DNA of 49,252 bases. It comes from Coriobacteriia bacterium. Lineage in GTDB: Bacteria; Actinomycetota; Coriobacteriia; Coriobacteriales; UBA8131. Position 1 is the first letter of the stretch; each line of letters starts with the position of its first letter. Location of the stretch: contig WRNE01000011.1 in NCBI GenBank assembly GCA_009776725.1, positions 1,462 through 50,713 on the forward strand, given 5' to 3'. The position numbers were made by a program, and so were the translations under genes. Below, one piece after another: positions 27,539-35,351 of the stretch. The notes beneath the pieces were generated by a model. The model saw nothing but the letters and a program-made list of their open reading frames with translations, was not told the origin of the DNA and made no database searches.

Positions 27539-28722
27539 CTCTATGTTAAACCAGAATTGTCATATGTATGTCCAATACAATGGACTGCATAAATAATCTG
27601 TTCAGTTAATAAGAAGCCTTCCCTTATGATGAAGTCAACTAAAAAATCACTCGAAAGGAGAAGGCTATGAAAAAGATTATAGACCAGCTGACCAAGCTTA
27701 ACTACTCTGAGAAAGTCGAGCTGCTAGAGGCATTAAAAAGCGCAATTGCAGAAGAGCTGGCTAAAGCAGGAGGAGAACCTCGAGACTGCCCGTGGTGTGG
27801 CAGCAATCACTTCGTAAAGAAGGGGCGAGGGCCAGATGGCTCGCAGCGCTGGCTTTGTCGCAGGTGTGCTAAGACCTCTTCAGCTAGGTCTGGAGGTCTG
27901 CTTGCCCGCTCAAAGCTTCCTGTAGCGACTTGGATGGCATTTGCAGGGTGCACATGGCAGATGCTTTGTCTTTGCGTGAGACAGCAGCTAGGTGCAAGGT
28001 CTCGCTGATGACTGCCTGGTTTATGCGTATGCGGGTCTGCGAGGTGATGTCTTACCGAACAGGCAACCTGCGCATGGGGACATTTCATGTTGACGAGACC
28101 TGTGTCGTGGAGAGCTTTTCAGGCAACCATACCCGCTCTACCTGGTTTTTTATGCCAAGAGAGGCACACCGGAACGGTCAAGACAGCAGAGTGAAAAACT
28201 ACTCAAAGTCTAGCAAGCGCGCCTGTATTGTTTGTGGAGTCAACGAGTTCGGAGACAGCTTTGCTTTGCTTAGCAATGATGGATCGCCTGCCAAAAGCGA
28301 CATAAGCCTAGTGTTAAGCGATGTTTTGCCTAAAGGTAGCACGTTTGTAACTGATGGGCATAAGTCCTATCCAAACGATATGAAGGATGCCTTTAGAAAA
28401 GAGATCGACCTTAAAGATCCTTTATCTGGCAATATTGCCATGGTCAACTCCTTGCACTCTCTCCATAAGAGCTTTCTTAGGCTCTTTCGTGGGGTTTCAG
28501 TCAGGCGCCTACAGCGCTACTTGGACTGGTTTTGCTATAGAGATCAGTATAAGAGAAGCTATGCCGACCGGCGCGGCCTGCTTTTCCATCATGGAATAAC
28601 AGGTCGATATGTCTATACCCGTAAGCTTACATTCTTAGAAGAGCATCCATACCAGCCATACTGTTTTCGGAGGTTTATAAGGGAGCTTACCAGCCATATG
28701 TCAATTCTGGTTTAACATAGAG
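27539..28722 (+). mobile_element. IS1595-family (ISXO2-like) insertion sequence
   Basis: The ends are 28-bp inverted repeats with one mismatch (27539-27566, CTCTATGTTAAACCAGAATT, and 28695-28722). They are flanked by GCCTTAAT on the left (27531-27538) and GCCTTAAA on the right (28723-28730), a 7-of-8 match and the target duplication length expected for IS1595. It encodes one frameshifted transposase whose stop codon lies inside the right repeat. The insertion lies in the outer flank of palindromic element copy 1. Confidence 0.85.
27667..28715 (+). pseudogene. Frameshifted IS1595-type transposase
   Basis: The first frame (27667-28008) starts after AAAGGAG and carries a zinc ribbon, CPWCGSNHFVKKG...CRRCAK, typical of ISXO2-like transposases. 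The second frame continues from about 27948 with MADALSLRETAARCKVS and the RNase H-like catalytic core: FHVDET (first Asp), FVTDGHKSY (second Asp), then HSLHKSFLRLF and the YLDWFCY segment. The two halves join if the ribosome or the ancestral sequence shifts by -1 near 27948-27951 (AFAGC / HMADALS). I see no classic slippery heptamer there, so mutation is more likely than programmed frameshifting. The rest of the protein is complete. Confidence 0.8.
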
Positions 28723-28730
28723 GCCTTAAA

Positions 28731-29062
28731 TAACATGTTTGGCATAGAATAAAATCAAACTAACATATGGAAAGCGAGAGGCGAGAGGCGGGGTGCATGG
28801 GCACAAGCGGCGGCGCGTGTGTGCAGGCGAATGCCTCTTCCCCTAGGCCCGCTCATCGCCTTAGACCGGTACACATTGCAGGCCCACACCCGCCAAGTGC
28901 AAGAAAGCAGCAGCCCAAAAGCACATTTGATCACAGCGTCCTTTAAACCCGTAGGTGAAGGCAGTGGCGCTATCGGAAATGCATGGCTTAGCCGGTTTGT
29001 TTGTGGGTAGCAGGTATGTTACTATCTCAAAAGTTAGCAGTTTGAGATGAGGTGTCAAAAAA
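28731..29062 (+). other. Gene-free, GC-rich structured stretch
   Basis: About 330 bp without a convincing ORF. The first part is the outer flank of palindromic copy 1. Next comes a purine-rich run and a potential stem AGAGGC ... GCCTCT (about 28781-28786 and 28832-28837) enclosing GTGC-ATGG-GCAC. I compared it by eye with tmRNA, RNase P RNA, SRP RNA and 6S RNA signatures and found no match. It may hold an unannotated RNA or the remains of a gene. Confidence 0.3.
29024..29048 (+). promoter_or_regulatory. Hairpin directly before the DUF4190-like gene
   Basis: ATCTCAAA and TTTGAGAT form an eight-bp perfect inverted repeat with a nine-base loop, immediately before the GAGGTG ribosome binding site. 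It could be a repressor operator or a leader hairpin controlling translation. Confidence 0.45.
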
Positions 29063-29623
29063 ATGGATAACCAAAACCAAGAAGAGCAACTTGAGAATAA
29101 CGAGGTTCCATGGGAACAGTCAGGCGGCAGTGGAGGCTATCCGCCGCCAGCTGGTGCAGGCGGGCCTGGCCAGGCTTCGTTTGGCCAGCCGCAGCAAGCC
29201 AGTCAAGTACCGTACAACCAGCAAATACAGACCAGCGCTACACCTAGCCAGCAACAGTGGCAGTCAGGCCAGCAACAGCAGCCGCCCCAAGGCCAGCCAC
29301 CATATCCACAGCAGGGCCAATACCCTGGACAACAACAAGCCCCCTATGGAGGCCCTACCCAACAGCCGGTCAGTGGCAAGGCAATCGCTGCCTTAGTCTT
29401 AGGCATCGTTTCTTTATTATGTATCTTTCTTGGCTCGTATGCGATCATTGGGCTTATTTTGGGGATTGTCGGTATCGTGCTTTCGGTCCAGGAACGTAAG
29501 GCCAGCCCCTCTGGATTGGTTACTGCTGCATTCGTGATGAACATTGTCAGCTGTTCGCTCTGTGCAATAACAGCTGTCTCATGCATTGCCTGCATTGGCT
29601 TTTTAGGTGCTTTGACCCGCTGA
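29063..29623 (+). CDS. DUF4190-like membrane protein with Gln/Pro-rich N-terminus
   Basis: A 186-residue protein. The first 100 residues are disordered and rich in Gln, Pro, Gly and Tyr (repeated QQQ, GQPPYPQQGQYPGQQ-type sequence). Two hydrophobic hairpin segments follow (IAALVLGIVSLLCIFLG and AIIGLILGIVGIVLS, then VTAAFVMNIVSCSLCAITAV), separated by the polar VQERKASPSG. This pattern fits DUF4190-type proteins, which are common in Actinobacteria and have no defined function. The start ATG 29063 follows GAGGTG and an upstream hairpin. Transcription may continue into lgt, 67 bp downstream. Confidence 0.75.
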   Translation: MDNQNQEEQLENNEVPWEQSGGSGGYPPPAGAGGPGQASFGQPQQASQVPYNQQIQTSATPSQQQWQSGQQQQPPQGQPPYPQQGQYPGQQQAPYGGPTQQPVSGKAIAALVLGIVSLLCIFLGSYAIIGLILGIVGIVLSVQERKASPSGLVTAAFVMNIVSCSLCAITAVSCIACIGFLGALTR

Positions 29624-29690
29624 TCTGCCAATCAGGTTGCAAAGCCCTCACCTAACAAGAAAATGACAGCAAGAGTTGTTCATAGGTTGA

Positions 29691-30488
29691 TTGATTAATT
29701 TGTGGCCTTTTATACATATTGGGCCCTTACGTTTGGCATCCTATGGCACGATGATTGCCTTGGGCACTCTTTCTGGCGCAATCCTTTTGTACTTTCGGGC
29801 AAAAAGCAAGGGCTTCCCGCAAGAAGATGCCCTAAATGCCCTTATTTACGGAGTACTAGGCATGGCTGTCGGTTCGAAGCTGCTCTACATTGTGCAGTAC
29901 CTTCCCCAGATTATCAGCCAACTAGACACCATAAAAGCCGATCCGCTGAGCTTGATCGAGCTCTTGTCCTCGGGCTTTGTCTTCTACGGAGGCCTGATCG
30001 GCGGGATCGGTGCAGTACTGGCCTATGCTCACAAGTACCAAGTCCCTAAGCTCGAGCTGGTCAATGTGCTGACACCGGTCATCCCCTTCATCCATGGGTT
30101 CGGTAGAATCGGCTGCTTTCTAGCCGGTTGCTGCTACGGGATCCCCTACGATGGGCCTTTGAGCGTAGTTTATACACAAAGCATTGCTGCTCCACGCAAT
30201 ATTGCGATGTTTCCCGTCCAACTGCTGGAAAGCCTGCTGCTTTTCCTGCTCGCGTTCTTTCTCTTGTCCTATGATCGGCTTGCCAAAAACCCGCGTAACC
30301 TTGGGGGATGGTACCTGCTGCTTTACGGCGTCATCCGCTTGGTCACCGAGCTTTTCCGCGGCGACATCAGCCGCGGCTTCTTTATGATGTTGTCGACATC
30401 CCAATGGATCAGCCTCATGATGATAGCTGTTGCTGCAGTGTTGCTATACAAAAAACCGGAGCTTTTATCCACAGACCAAACAGTCTGA
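29691..30488 (+). CDS. lgt: Prolipoprotein diacylglyceryl transferase
   Basis: Integral membrane enzyme that transfers diacylglycerol from phosphatidylglycerol to the lipobox cysteine, the first step of lipoprotein maturation, before LspA (3636-4346). The signature GRIGCFLAGCCYG is present after IPFIHGF, as are the early segment IGPLRLASYGTMIALG and the YGGLIGG loop. About seven hydrophobic segments are visible and the 265-residue length is normal. The start is uncertain: TTG 29691 is the longest option with only a weak AGG upstream, and TTG 29700 is an alternative. Confidence 0.94.
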   Translation: MINLWPFIHIGPLRLASYGTMIALGTLSGAILLYFRAKSKGFPQEDALNALIYGVLGMAVGSKLLYIVQYLPQIISQLDTIKADPLSLIELLSSGFVFYGGLIGGIGAVLAYAHKYQVPKLELVNVLTPVIPFIHGFGRIGCFLAGCCYGIPYDGPLSVVYTQSIAAPRNIAMFPVQLLESLLLFLLAFFLLSYDRLAKNPRNLGGWYLLLYGVIRLVTELFRGDISRGFFMMLSTSQWISLMMIAVAAVLLYKKPELLSTDQTV

Positions 30489-30509
30489 CTTTATGTGGAG
30501 AAAACCAAA

Positions 30510-30540
30510 AAGGCACCCGCTGACCAGTAGCGGGTGCCTT
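30510..30540 (-). terminator. Terminator between lgt and the convergent methyltransferase gene
   Basis: A 12-bp perfect stem AAGGCACCCGCT / AGCGGGTGCCTT with a seven-base loop. Read on the reverse strand it is followed by T-rich sequence (TTTTTGGTTTT), so it best serves the gene ending at 30571. It also lies 21 bp after the lgt stop and may stop both. Confidence 0.8.
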
Positions 30541-30570
30541 GTCCCAAACTACTTGACAAGCAAATCCGAC

Positions 30571-31605
30571 TTATAGGTAATACTGGCTGGAGCATTTCTC
30601 AGCTTCGTCGCTGATCCAGCCCATGTGCTCTTCTCCCAATTCGTGAGCCAAGGCCATGCCCGAGGTGCTGAAGATATAGCTGCCGCCGGGAGCGTACTTT
30701 TGGAAGCTCAGGCGGATCGAGGCACGCACGTCAGCCTCGGCTGCACCAGCGATGTTTATCTTGCCTTGCGAGTCATAGCCTCCGTTGATGACAAAGGACC
30801 GGCCGTACCTGGCTTTGATCTCCTCGATGTCGTTGAAGACCTGGGCCGGGTTCCAGGCGGTCAGCCCAATCTCGAACCAGTCGTCGATAAAGGCATCGGC
30901 CTTTCCGCAACAGTGGATCTCGGCATAGCAGCCAGCGTCTGTGATAGCCTTCACTACACGAGCCTGATAGGGTAGTAGCATTTCGCGGTAAGTAGGCAGC
31001 GACATGAAAGGCCCATGTGCATTTGCCAGGTCGTCGCAGGTGCAGACGATGTCTGGCTGGTAGATCCTGATCAGGTTGTTGACCACTGCCACCTCCCAGT
31101 CTGTGAGGAAGCCCAGCAGCTCATGCCAATACTCCTGCTCGTCCTCGTCCAGCATGGCAATGCTCGCGCCTTCATGGCCAAGGATGTCGACCATCGCATT
31201 GAAGGGGGCACCGGCAAAGGAGGCCCCACCGACCATTGCTACGACTGCCCTGTTCTCACGGTCCACATTTTTTGCCACTTCCACGTCCCGTGACCAGTCC
31301 AGCTCGTTCGGGTCGGGGAATGGGAACTTCAGATAGTCACGCCAATGGGTGATGTCTGGGACATGGGGCTCGCCAGGTATCGGCATAGGTGCGATATTGG
31401 GGTCGGACGTGACAATGTGCGGAGTCCCCAAAATGTTATAGGTGATAGTCCCAGGCACTCGGGGGCCTCCTGGCCCGCCGCCCGGGCCCCCGAGTATCGC
31501 CATAGGCATGCACATGGCAAAGGCCTTCTGCGAGATCGGGACCCATTCAGGCATTTCTCCTCGATACAGTCTCAATACATTTTCCCGTTCATTTAGTTCG
31601 CTCAT
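30571..31605 (-). CDS. Uroporphyrinogen-decarboxylase-fold (MtaA/MtbA-like) methyltransferase 3
   Basis: More distant relative of the pair at 10950-12984. The zinc-type motif is EIHCCGKAD (H231, C233), followed by IGLTAWNPAQVFNDIEEIK, which parallels the WDPVQSSND of the pair. A Gly/Pro-rich insert (GGPGGGPGGPRVPG, about 39-52) is specific to this protein. The start is ATG 31605, with GGGAGG shortly upstream. An upstream ATG at 31626 precedes that site and is unlikely. Length is 344 residues. It lies 148 bp downstream of the cyclase-family gene on the same strand. Methyl donor and acceptor are unknown, and a corrinoid protein is not seen nearby. Confidence 0.85.
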   Translation of the reverse strand: MSELNERENVLRLYRGEMPEWVPISQKAFAMCMPMAILGGPGGGPGGPRVPGTITYNILGTPHIVTSDPNIAPMPIPGEPHVPDITHWRDYLKFPFPDPNELDWSRDVEVAKNVDRENRAVVAMVGGASFAGAPFNAMVDILGHEGASIAMLDEDEQEYWHELLGFLTDWEVAVVNNLIRIYQPDIVCTCDDLANAHGPFMSLPTYREMLLPYQARVVKAITDAGCYAEIHCCGKADAFIDDWFEIGLTAWNPAQVFNDIEEIKARYGRSFVINGGYDSQGKINIAGAAEADVRASIRLSFQKYAPGGSYIFSTSGMALAHELGEEHMGWISDEAEKCSSQYYL

Positions 31606-31752
31606 CTTTTCCTCCCTAAACAACAAGGTTAATCCAGTGCTGCCAGTGTATCGATTGCCTCAAGGCTTATATAGCCAAGTGTGCCAGATGTGGATACAAA
31701 CCCCAGCCAAGCCTGTCAATGTGTGCAAGCTGTTGTGGTCGAAACAGCCGGT

Positions 31753-32457
31753 TCAAGAAGCCTGCAAAAGCAAGCGGGCCGGCGACCCCGTGCCCTTGTC
31801 GATTCGCAGGGGCATCAGCAGATAATCCATTACCAGGGGCAGGCCAGGAGGGGCAGCCGCGATATTCTCCAGATGAAAGACTTTATGTCTAGCGAGCTCA
31901 ATACCACACTCTAGATTGTTTAGGGCAGCTCCTCCGAAGTCGATATTCGGGCTGTCGATACCGATAATATGGGGAGAAAACCGGGCGAGCAGGTATTTGG
32001 CACCGCTCAGGTTTAGGCCAGCAGGCAATAGTGCCTGCTTTGGAGTGTTAGGGCCGGCCGGTGCCAAACCGGTAAAGTAGGCATCGCTTTCCCAGTAGGC
32101 CGCCCAAGCGGTCAACACGACGACCAGGGGATAATGGGGGCCGACGTTCGTCTGTTGCCTGGCAAGCAGGCCTTTGAGCTCCTCGGCACCGATGCTCTCT
32201 TCGCTAAAGCCTGTGCAGTCCAGCAAGAGGGCCTGCCCCTGCATATAGTCGAGAGCAAAGTCGCTCATGGTTTGGGCAAAGTGATAATGCGAAGGTGCCC
32301 CGATATGCGTCCCGCTGTGCTCGGTGAGGGTGATCGAGTGTTGCTGGTATGTACCAGTGGAAACCCGTTTGACGGATACCGCCTGGTCGCCAGGCCACTG
32401 GGGGCTCTGGTCGTATATGTCGTGCGTCAAATCGATCATTTGATTGGCTCTGATCAC
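31753..32457 (-). CDS. Cyclase/kynurenine-formamidase-family hydrolase with altered metal motif
   Basis: The 234-residue protein fits the putative cyclase family (PF04199), metal-dependent amidohydrolases that include bacterial kynurenine formamidase. The family motif HxGTHxDxPxH is present as HSGTHIGAPSH (H47 to H57), but the aspartate, normally a metal ligand, is glycine at residue 53. GIDSPNIDF and HLENIAA further on match the rest of the active-site region. The start could be GTG 32457 or ATG 32439; neither has a clear ribosome binding site. It sits 71 bp after the ABC permease, so the three genes may share a transcript. Substrate unknown. Confidence 0.8.
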   Translation of the reverse strand: MIRANQMIDLTHDIYDQSPQWPGDQAVSVKRVSTGTYQQHSITLTEHSGTHIGAPSHYHFAQTMSDFALDYMQGQALLLDCTGFSEESIGAEELKGLLARQQTNVGPHYPLVVVLTAWAAYWESDAYFTGLAPAGPNTPKQALLPAGLNLSGAKYLLARFSPHIIGIDSPNIDFGGAALNNLECGIELARHKVFHLENIAAAPPGLPLVMDYLLMPLRIDKGTGSPARLLLQAS

Positions 32458-32528
32458 TTAGAGTACCTGCCTTCGACTGTTGTTTTTTTTTTGAGGAGGG
32501 GCATTAAGCGTGGCGTGTGTGGGCAGCG

Positions 32529-33224
32529 CTAATTGCGTAGGCCACGGATCCTGTAGGCGATGACAAAGGCAATCAGCAAGACAGCAATATTAGCCAGTAT
32601 GATAAAAACAGACTGGGTGACATCAGTGCTGGTACCGTTGACTAATTCACTGAGTTGCTGAGTGTAGAAGACGCCGAGGACCTGCCTTGCCCTTTCGTTA
32701 AACATCGTCACCATCGGGCTAAAGCCCAAGACCATGGAAAGAGGCATGCTGATCGCAGTGGCTGCCTGCTGGTTGTTGCAGAGCATGCCAATGACTGAAC
32801 CGAGCAGGATCGATGCCCCGGATGCCAACAGCATGTACCCAATGAACGTTAGGGCTGTGGAAAGGCCAAACGAGCCGATCAAGGCAAAGACGATAGATAC
32901 AAGCAAACTAGCAAGCACCAAGGTCAAAGACATCCCCAACAGGTATTGGTGCGGTCTTACCCCGGCCATCACCAACAAGCGCAGGCTTTTGTTCTCACGG
33001 TCCTCCGATATAGCCGAGGCGGTGGTAGTGACCAGGGTCATTCCTGCATAAATTGTGGCAAAGAGCGTCACAAACATGTTGTTCGGGATATTTGCGTCAG
33101 CCTTAGCGACGAACTCGGTCATCACCAAGGCAACGACAGGGAAGACAGCGAATTGAATCAGGACTAAGCGGTTTTTGAATATATCAAGTGCCTGTTTTAC
33201 AAATATGGCGTAAATATTGCCCAT
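32529..33224 (-). CDS. ABC-2 type transporter permease
   Basis: A 231-residue membrane subunit with six hydrophobic segments and the typical ABC-2 arrangement: an N-terminal cytoplasmic helix, a large loop after the first segment, and a cluster of four helices near the end of the middle part. It pairs with the ATPase encoded just upstream. The start is ATG 33224, six bases after AAGGAG; the longer start at 33245 lies before that site. Such pairs export peptides, antibiotics or lipids; the cargo cannot be inferred. Confidence 0.85.
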   Translation of the reverse strand: MGNIYAIFVKQALDIFKNRLVLIQFAVFPVVALVMTEFVAKADANIPNNMFVTLFATIYAGMTLVTTTASAISEDRENKSLRLLVMAGVRPHQYLLGMSLTLVLASLLVSIVFALIGSFGLSTALTFIGYMLLASGASILLGSVIGMLCNNQQAATAISMPLSMVLGFSPMVTMFNERARQVLGVFYTQQLSELVNGTSTDVTQSVFIILANIAVLLIAFVIAYRIRGLRN

Positions 33225-33289
33225 AGTGAACTCCTTAGACGGCAAAAACCCAACTTGTCGGTACTGTATGTGCGCGTTTTGTGAGCGGG

Positions 33290-34000
33290 TCAGGCATTGA
33301 TTGGCTCTAACTCGGCCCCGGTCAGGTCAATAAAAACCGTTTCTAGGTCAGGGACTGTCTTAAAGGCCTGATAACGGGTGCATATCTCCAGCGGGGATCC
33401 TTGCTCTACGATCGTCCCTTTATGCAGCAGGCAGACATAGTCGCAAAGCTTTACCGCCTCGTCCATATTGTGGGTTGTCATAAAGACAGTGGTGCCCTTT
33501 TCACGCAGGTCGTTGATCAGATGGTGGATACCCCTGGCAATCCCAGGGTCAAGGCCACTGGTCGGCTCGTCTAGAAACAAGACTTTAGGTTCGTTTAGGA
33601 TTGCCCTAGCCAAAGAAAGGCGTTGCCTCATCCCCCGCGACAGGGTGCTGACTGCTTTCTTGGCGGATGCCTCCAAGCCCACTGCCTGCAAGACCTGAAG
33701 CGAGCGGGATTTCGGGTACTTGTTGATACGAGCGAAGATATCCAGGTTCTCCAGGCAGTTAAGCCGTGTGTAAAGCCCGTCTTCGTCTAGCATCAGCCCG
33801 ATTTGATTCGGTTGGGCCGAGATATGGTGATAGCCGGCATCTGCGTCGGTCTGATTGGTGAGAATGTTGATAATCGTCGTCTTACCGGCCCCTGAGGGGC
33901 CAAGCAGGCCGAATATCCCCTGTTCGTCGGCTTTGAAACTGACATCGGTCAGCACTCTCTGGTCGCCATAGCTTTTCATCACATTCTTCATTTCTATCAT
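33290..34000 (-). CDS. ABC-2 exporter ATP-binding protein
   Basis: Walker A GLLGPSGAGKTTIIN, signature LSRGMRQRLSLARAIL, Walker B VLFLDEPTSGLD and the switch histidine in MTTHNMDEA are all intact. The 236-residue length fits single-domain exporter ATPases of the CcmA/DRA type. The start ATG 34000 has GGAGG six bases upstream. It is the first gene of the reverse-strand group ATPase-permease-cyclase, and diverges from the ACT-domain gene; the 250-bp divergent region contains a degenerate tandem repeat (34081-34159). Confidence 0.93.
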   Translation of the reverse strand: MIEMKNVMKSYGDQRVLTDVSFKADEQGIFGLLGPSGAGKTTIINILTNQTDADAGYHHISAQPNQIGLMLDEDGLYTRLNCLENLDIFARINKYPKSRSLQVLQAVGLEASAKKAVSTLSRGMRQRLSLARAILNEPKVLFLDEPTSGLDPGIARGIHHLINDLREKGTTVFMTTHNMDEAVKLCDYVCLLHKGTIVEQGSPLEICTRYQAFKTVPDLETVFIDLTGAELEPINA

Positions 34001-34080
34001 TGTCTACCTCCCCATATCCATTTATCGTGTGATGACTATGCATTGAGCACCATTCTAGCCTATCCGTCGACACCCAAGCC

Positions 34081-34159
34081 GCAAAGAGGAAGCCCTGCCC
34101 CAAGCTGCAAAGAGGGTGCCCTGCCCGAGGCCTCAAAACGAAAGCCCTGCCCGAGGCCT
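34081..34159. repeat. Degenerate 26/27-bp tandem repeat, three units
   Basis: Units at 34081-34106, 34107-34133 and 34134-34159 share GCCCTGCCC and a GAGGCCT-like end; the first two also share GCAAAGAGG. The array lies in the divergent region between the ABC ATPase and the ACT-domain gene. Confidence 0.6.
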
Positions 34160-34253
34160 TTCCCACCAGCTGGTAGATGGAAATATTTGCTCAAGTCTGA
34201 ATAGACATAAGATATACTTACCAATGATGTTTTCGACTTCAGGAGGAATGGTT

Positions 34254-34529
34254 ATGCTCACAAAAGCTGTATTGAGTGTACTTGGTAGGGATCGTAAAGG
34301 TATCGTCGCTACAATCGCAACCACACTATACCAGGCAGGGTCAAACATCGATGATATTCGCCAGACCATTCTTGGAGAGATGTTTTCTATGACAATGCTG
34401 GTTACGATTGACGAGGACGAGTGCACATTTTTCGACTTACAAGAAAGGCTGGCCAAGGACAGCGAGGAACTAGGCGTGCAGATCGTTTTGCAACGGCAGG
34501 ATATCTTCGACTTCATGTACAAAGTCTAG
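34254..34529 (+). CDS. ACT-domain protein (UPF0237 family)
   Basis: A 91-residue single ACT domain. The conserved start AVLSVLGRDRKGIVATIAT is followed by GSNIDDIRQTILGEMFSM, typical of the UPF0237/GcvR-like small ACT proteins. ACT domains bind small ligands, often amino acids; the ligand here is unknown. The start ATG 34254 is seven bases after AGGAGG; ATG 34248 is too close to that site. It is followed 30 bp later by the DUF554 gene, an order found in many Gram-positive bacteria. Confidence 0.9.
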   Translation: MLTKAVLSVLGRDRKGIVATIATTLYQAGSNIDDIRQTILGEMFSMTMLVTIDEDECTFFDLQERLAKDSEELGVQIVLQRQDIFDFMYKV

Positions 34530-34559
34530 ACTGTAAAGACTGTCCAAAAGGGGAGGCTA

Positions 34560-35351
34560 GTGACTGGGGTCTTACTTAATATCCTGACAGTAATAATAGG
34601 CACAGCGATCGGGTTGATATTCGGGAATATTATCGCCGATCGTTTTCGACAGATAGCGTTTTTAGCAATCGGGTCGTGCACCCTAGGGTTTGGCGTCATC
34701 ATCACAGTTGGCGGCTTTGGTGACCTCAAATCGACAAATGTCGGCTCCCTTGCCTTGCTTGTTCCAGTGTTTTCGCTGGTTGCTGGCGGTATTTTGGGCG
34801 AGGCTCTAAGCATCGAAGACCGATTGAACAGCATAGCCGAGTGGATGGAAAAGCGTCTGATAAAACCAGCACATGAAGAACAGGCATCAGATGACGATGC
34901 TTCCAAAGGTACTGGGGAGAAAAGCAGGCCCAGGCTCCAGCAGCTGATAAACCTCACTTCGTTCATAGAAGGCTACATGACTGCCACAATCCTCTTTTGT
35001 GTCGGGGCTATGACGTTTTTGGGATCGATCCAAGCAGGGTTGGGAGATCCGTCGATACTTTACTTGAAGTCACTGCTTGATGGGATATCAGCAGTAGCTT
35101 TGTCTTGCACTTTGGGCATCGGGGTAGGCTTCTCGGTCTTCTCCATATTAGTCATCCAAGGCGGCTTGGCACTACTGGGGATGTTCTTTGGAGACTTCTT
35201 CACCCCAGCGATCATAGCGGCCATCGACCTAGTCGGTGGGATCATGTTGATTGCCCTTGGCATAGAGATCATCGGCATTCATAAGATGAGGGTCGCCAAT
35301 ATGCTGCCTTCCCTGATCCTGGCGATGCTTTTGGCCTGGGTTTTGTCCTAG
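34560..35351 (+). CDS. DUF554 membrane protein
   Basis: A 263-residue integral membrane protein with seven or so hydrophobic segments. The DUF554 features visible are the N-terminal GVLLNILTVIIGTAIGLIFG, the FIEGYMTATILFCVGAMTFLG segment in the middle and GDFFTPAIIAAIDLVGGIM near the end. A polar, charged loop of about 40 residues precedes the middle segment. Transport of a small solute has been suggested for the family but is not established. GTG 34560 has GGGGAGG upstream. The 3' end overlaps the convergent phosphohexomutase gene by four bases. Confidence 0.88.
   Translation: MTGVLLNILTVIIGTAIGLIFGNIIADRFRQIAFLAIGSCTLGFGVIITVGGFGDLKSTNVGSLALLVPVFSLVAGGILGEALSIEDRLNSIAEWMEKRLIKPAHEEQASDDDASKGTGEKSRPRLQQLINLTSFIEGYMTATILFCVGAMTFLGSIQAGLGDPSILYLKSLLDGISAVALSCTLGIGVGFSVFSILVIQGGLALLGMFFGDFFTPAIIAAIDLVGGIMLIALGIEIIGIHKMRVANMLPSLILAMLLAWVLS

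Noticed and set aside
27378-27596. A 72-codon ORF across palindromic element copy 1
   Set aside because: It spans both arms and the core of the palindrome and extends into the IS; it has no ribosome binding site and no equivalent frame in copy 2.
28819-29010. Short ORF in the GC-rich gap
   Set aside because: No ribosome binding site and no recognisable domain; composition fits a chance frame.
28756-29010. tmRNA, RNase P, SRP or 6S RNA
   Set aside because: Characteristic conserved sequences of these RNAs were looked for on both strands and not found.
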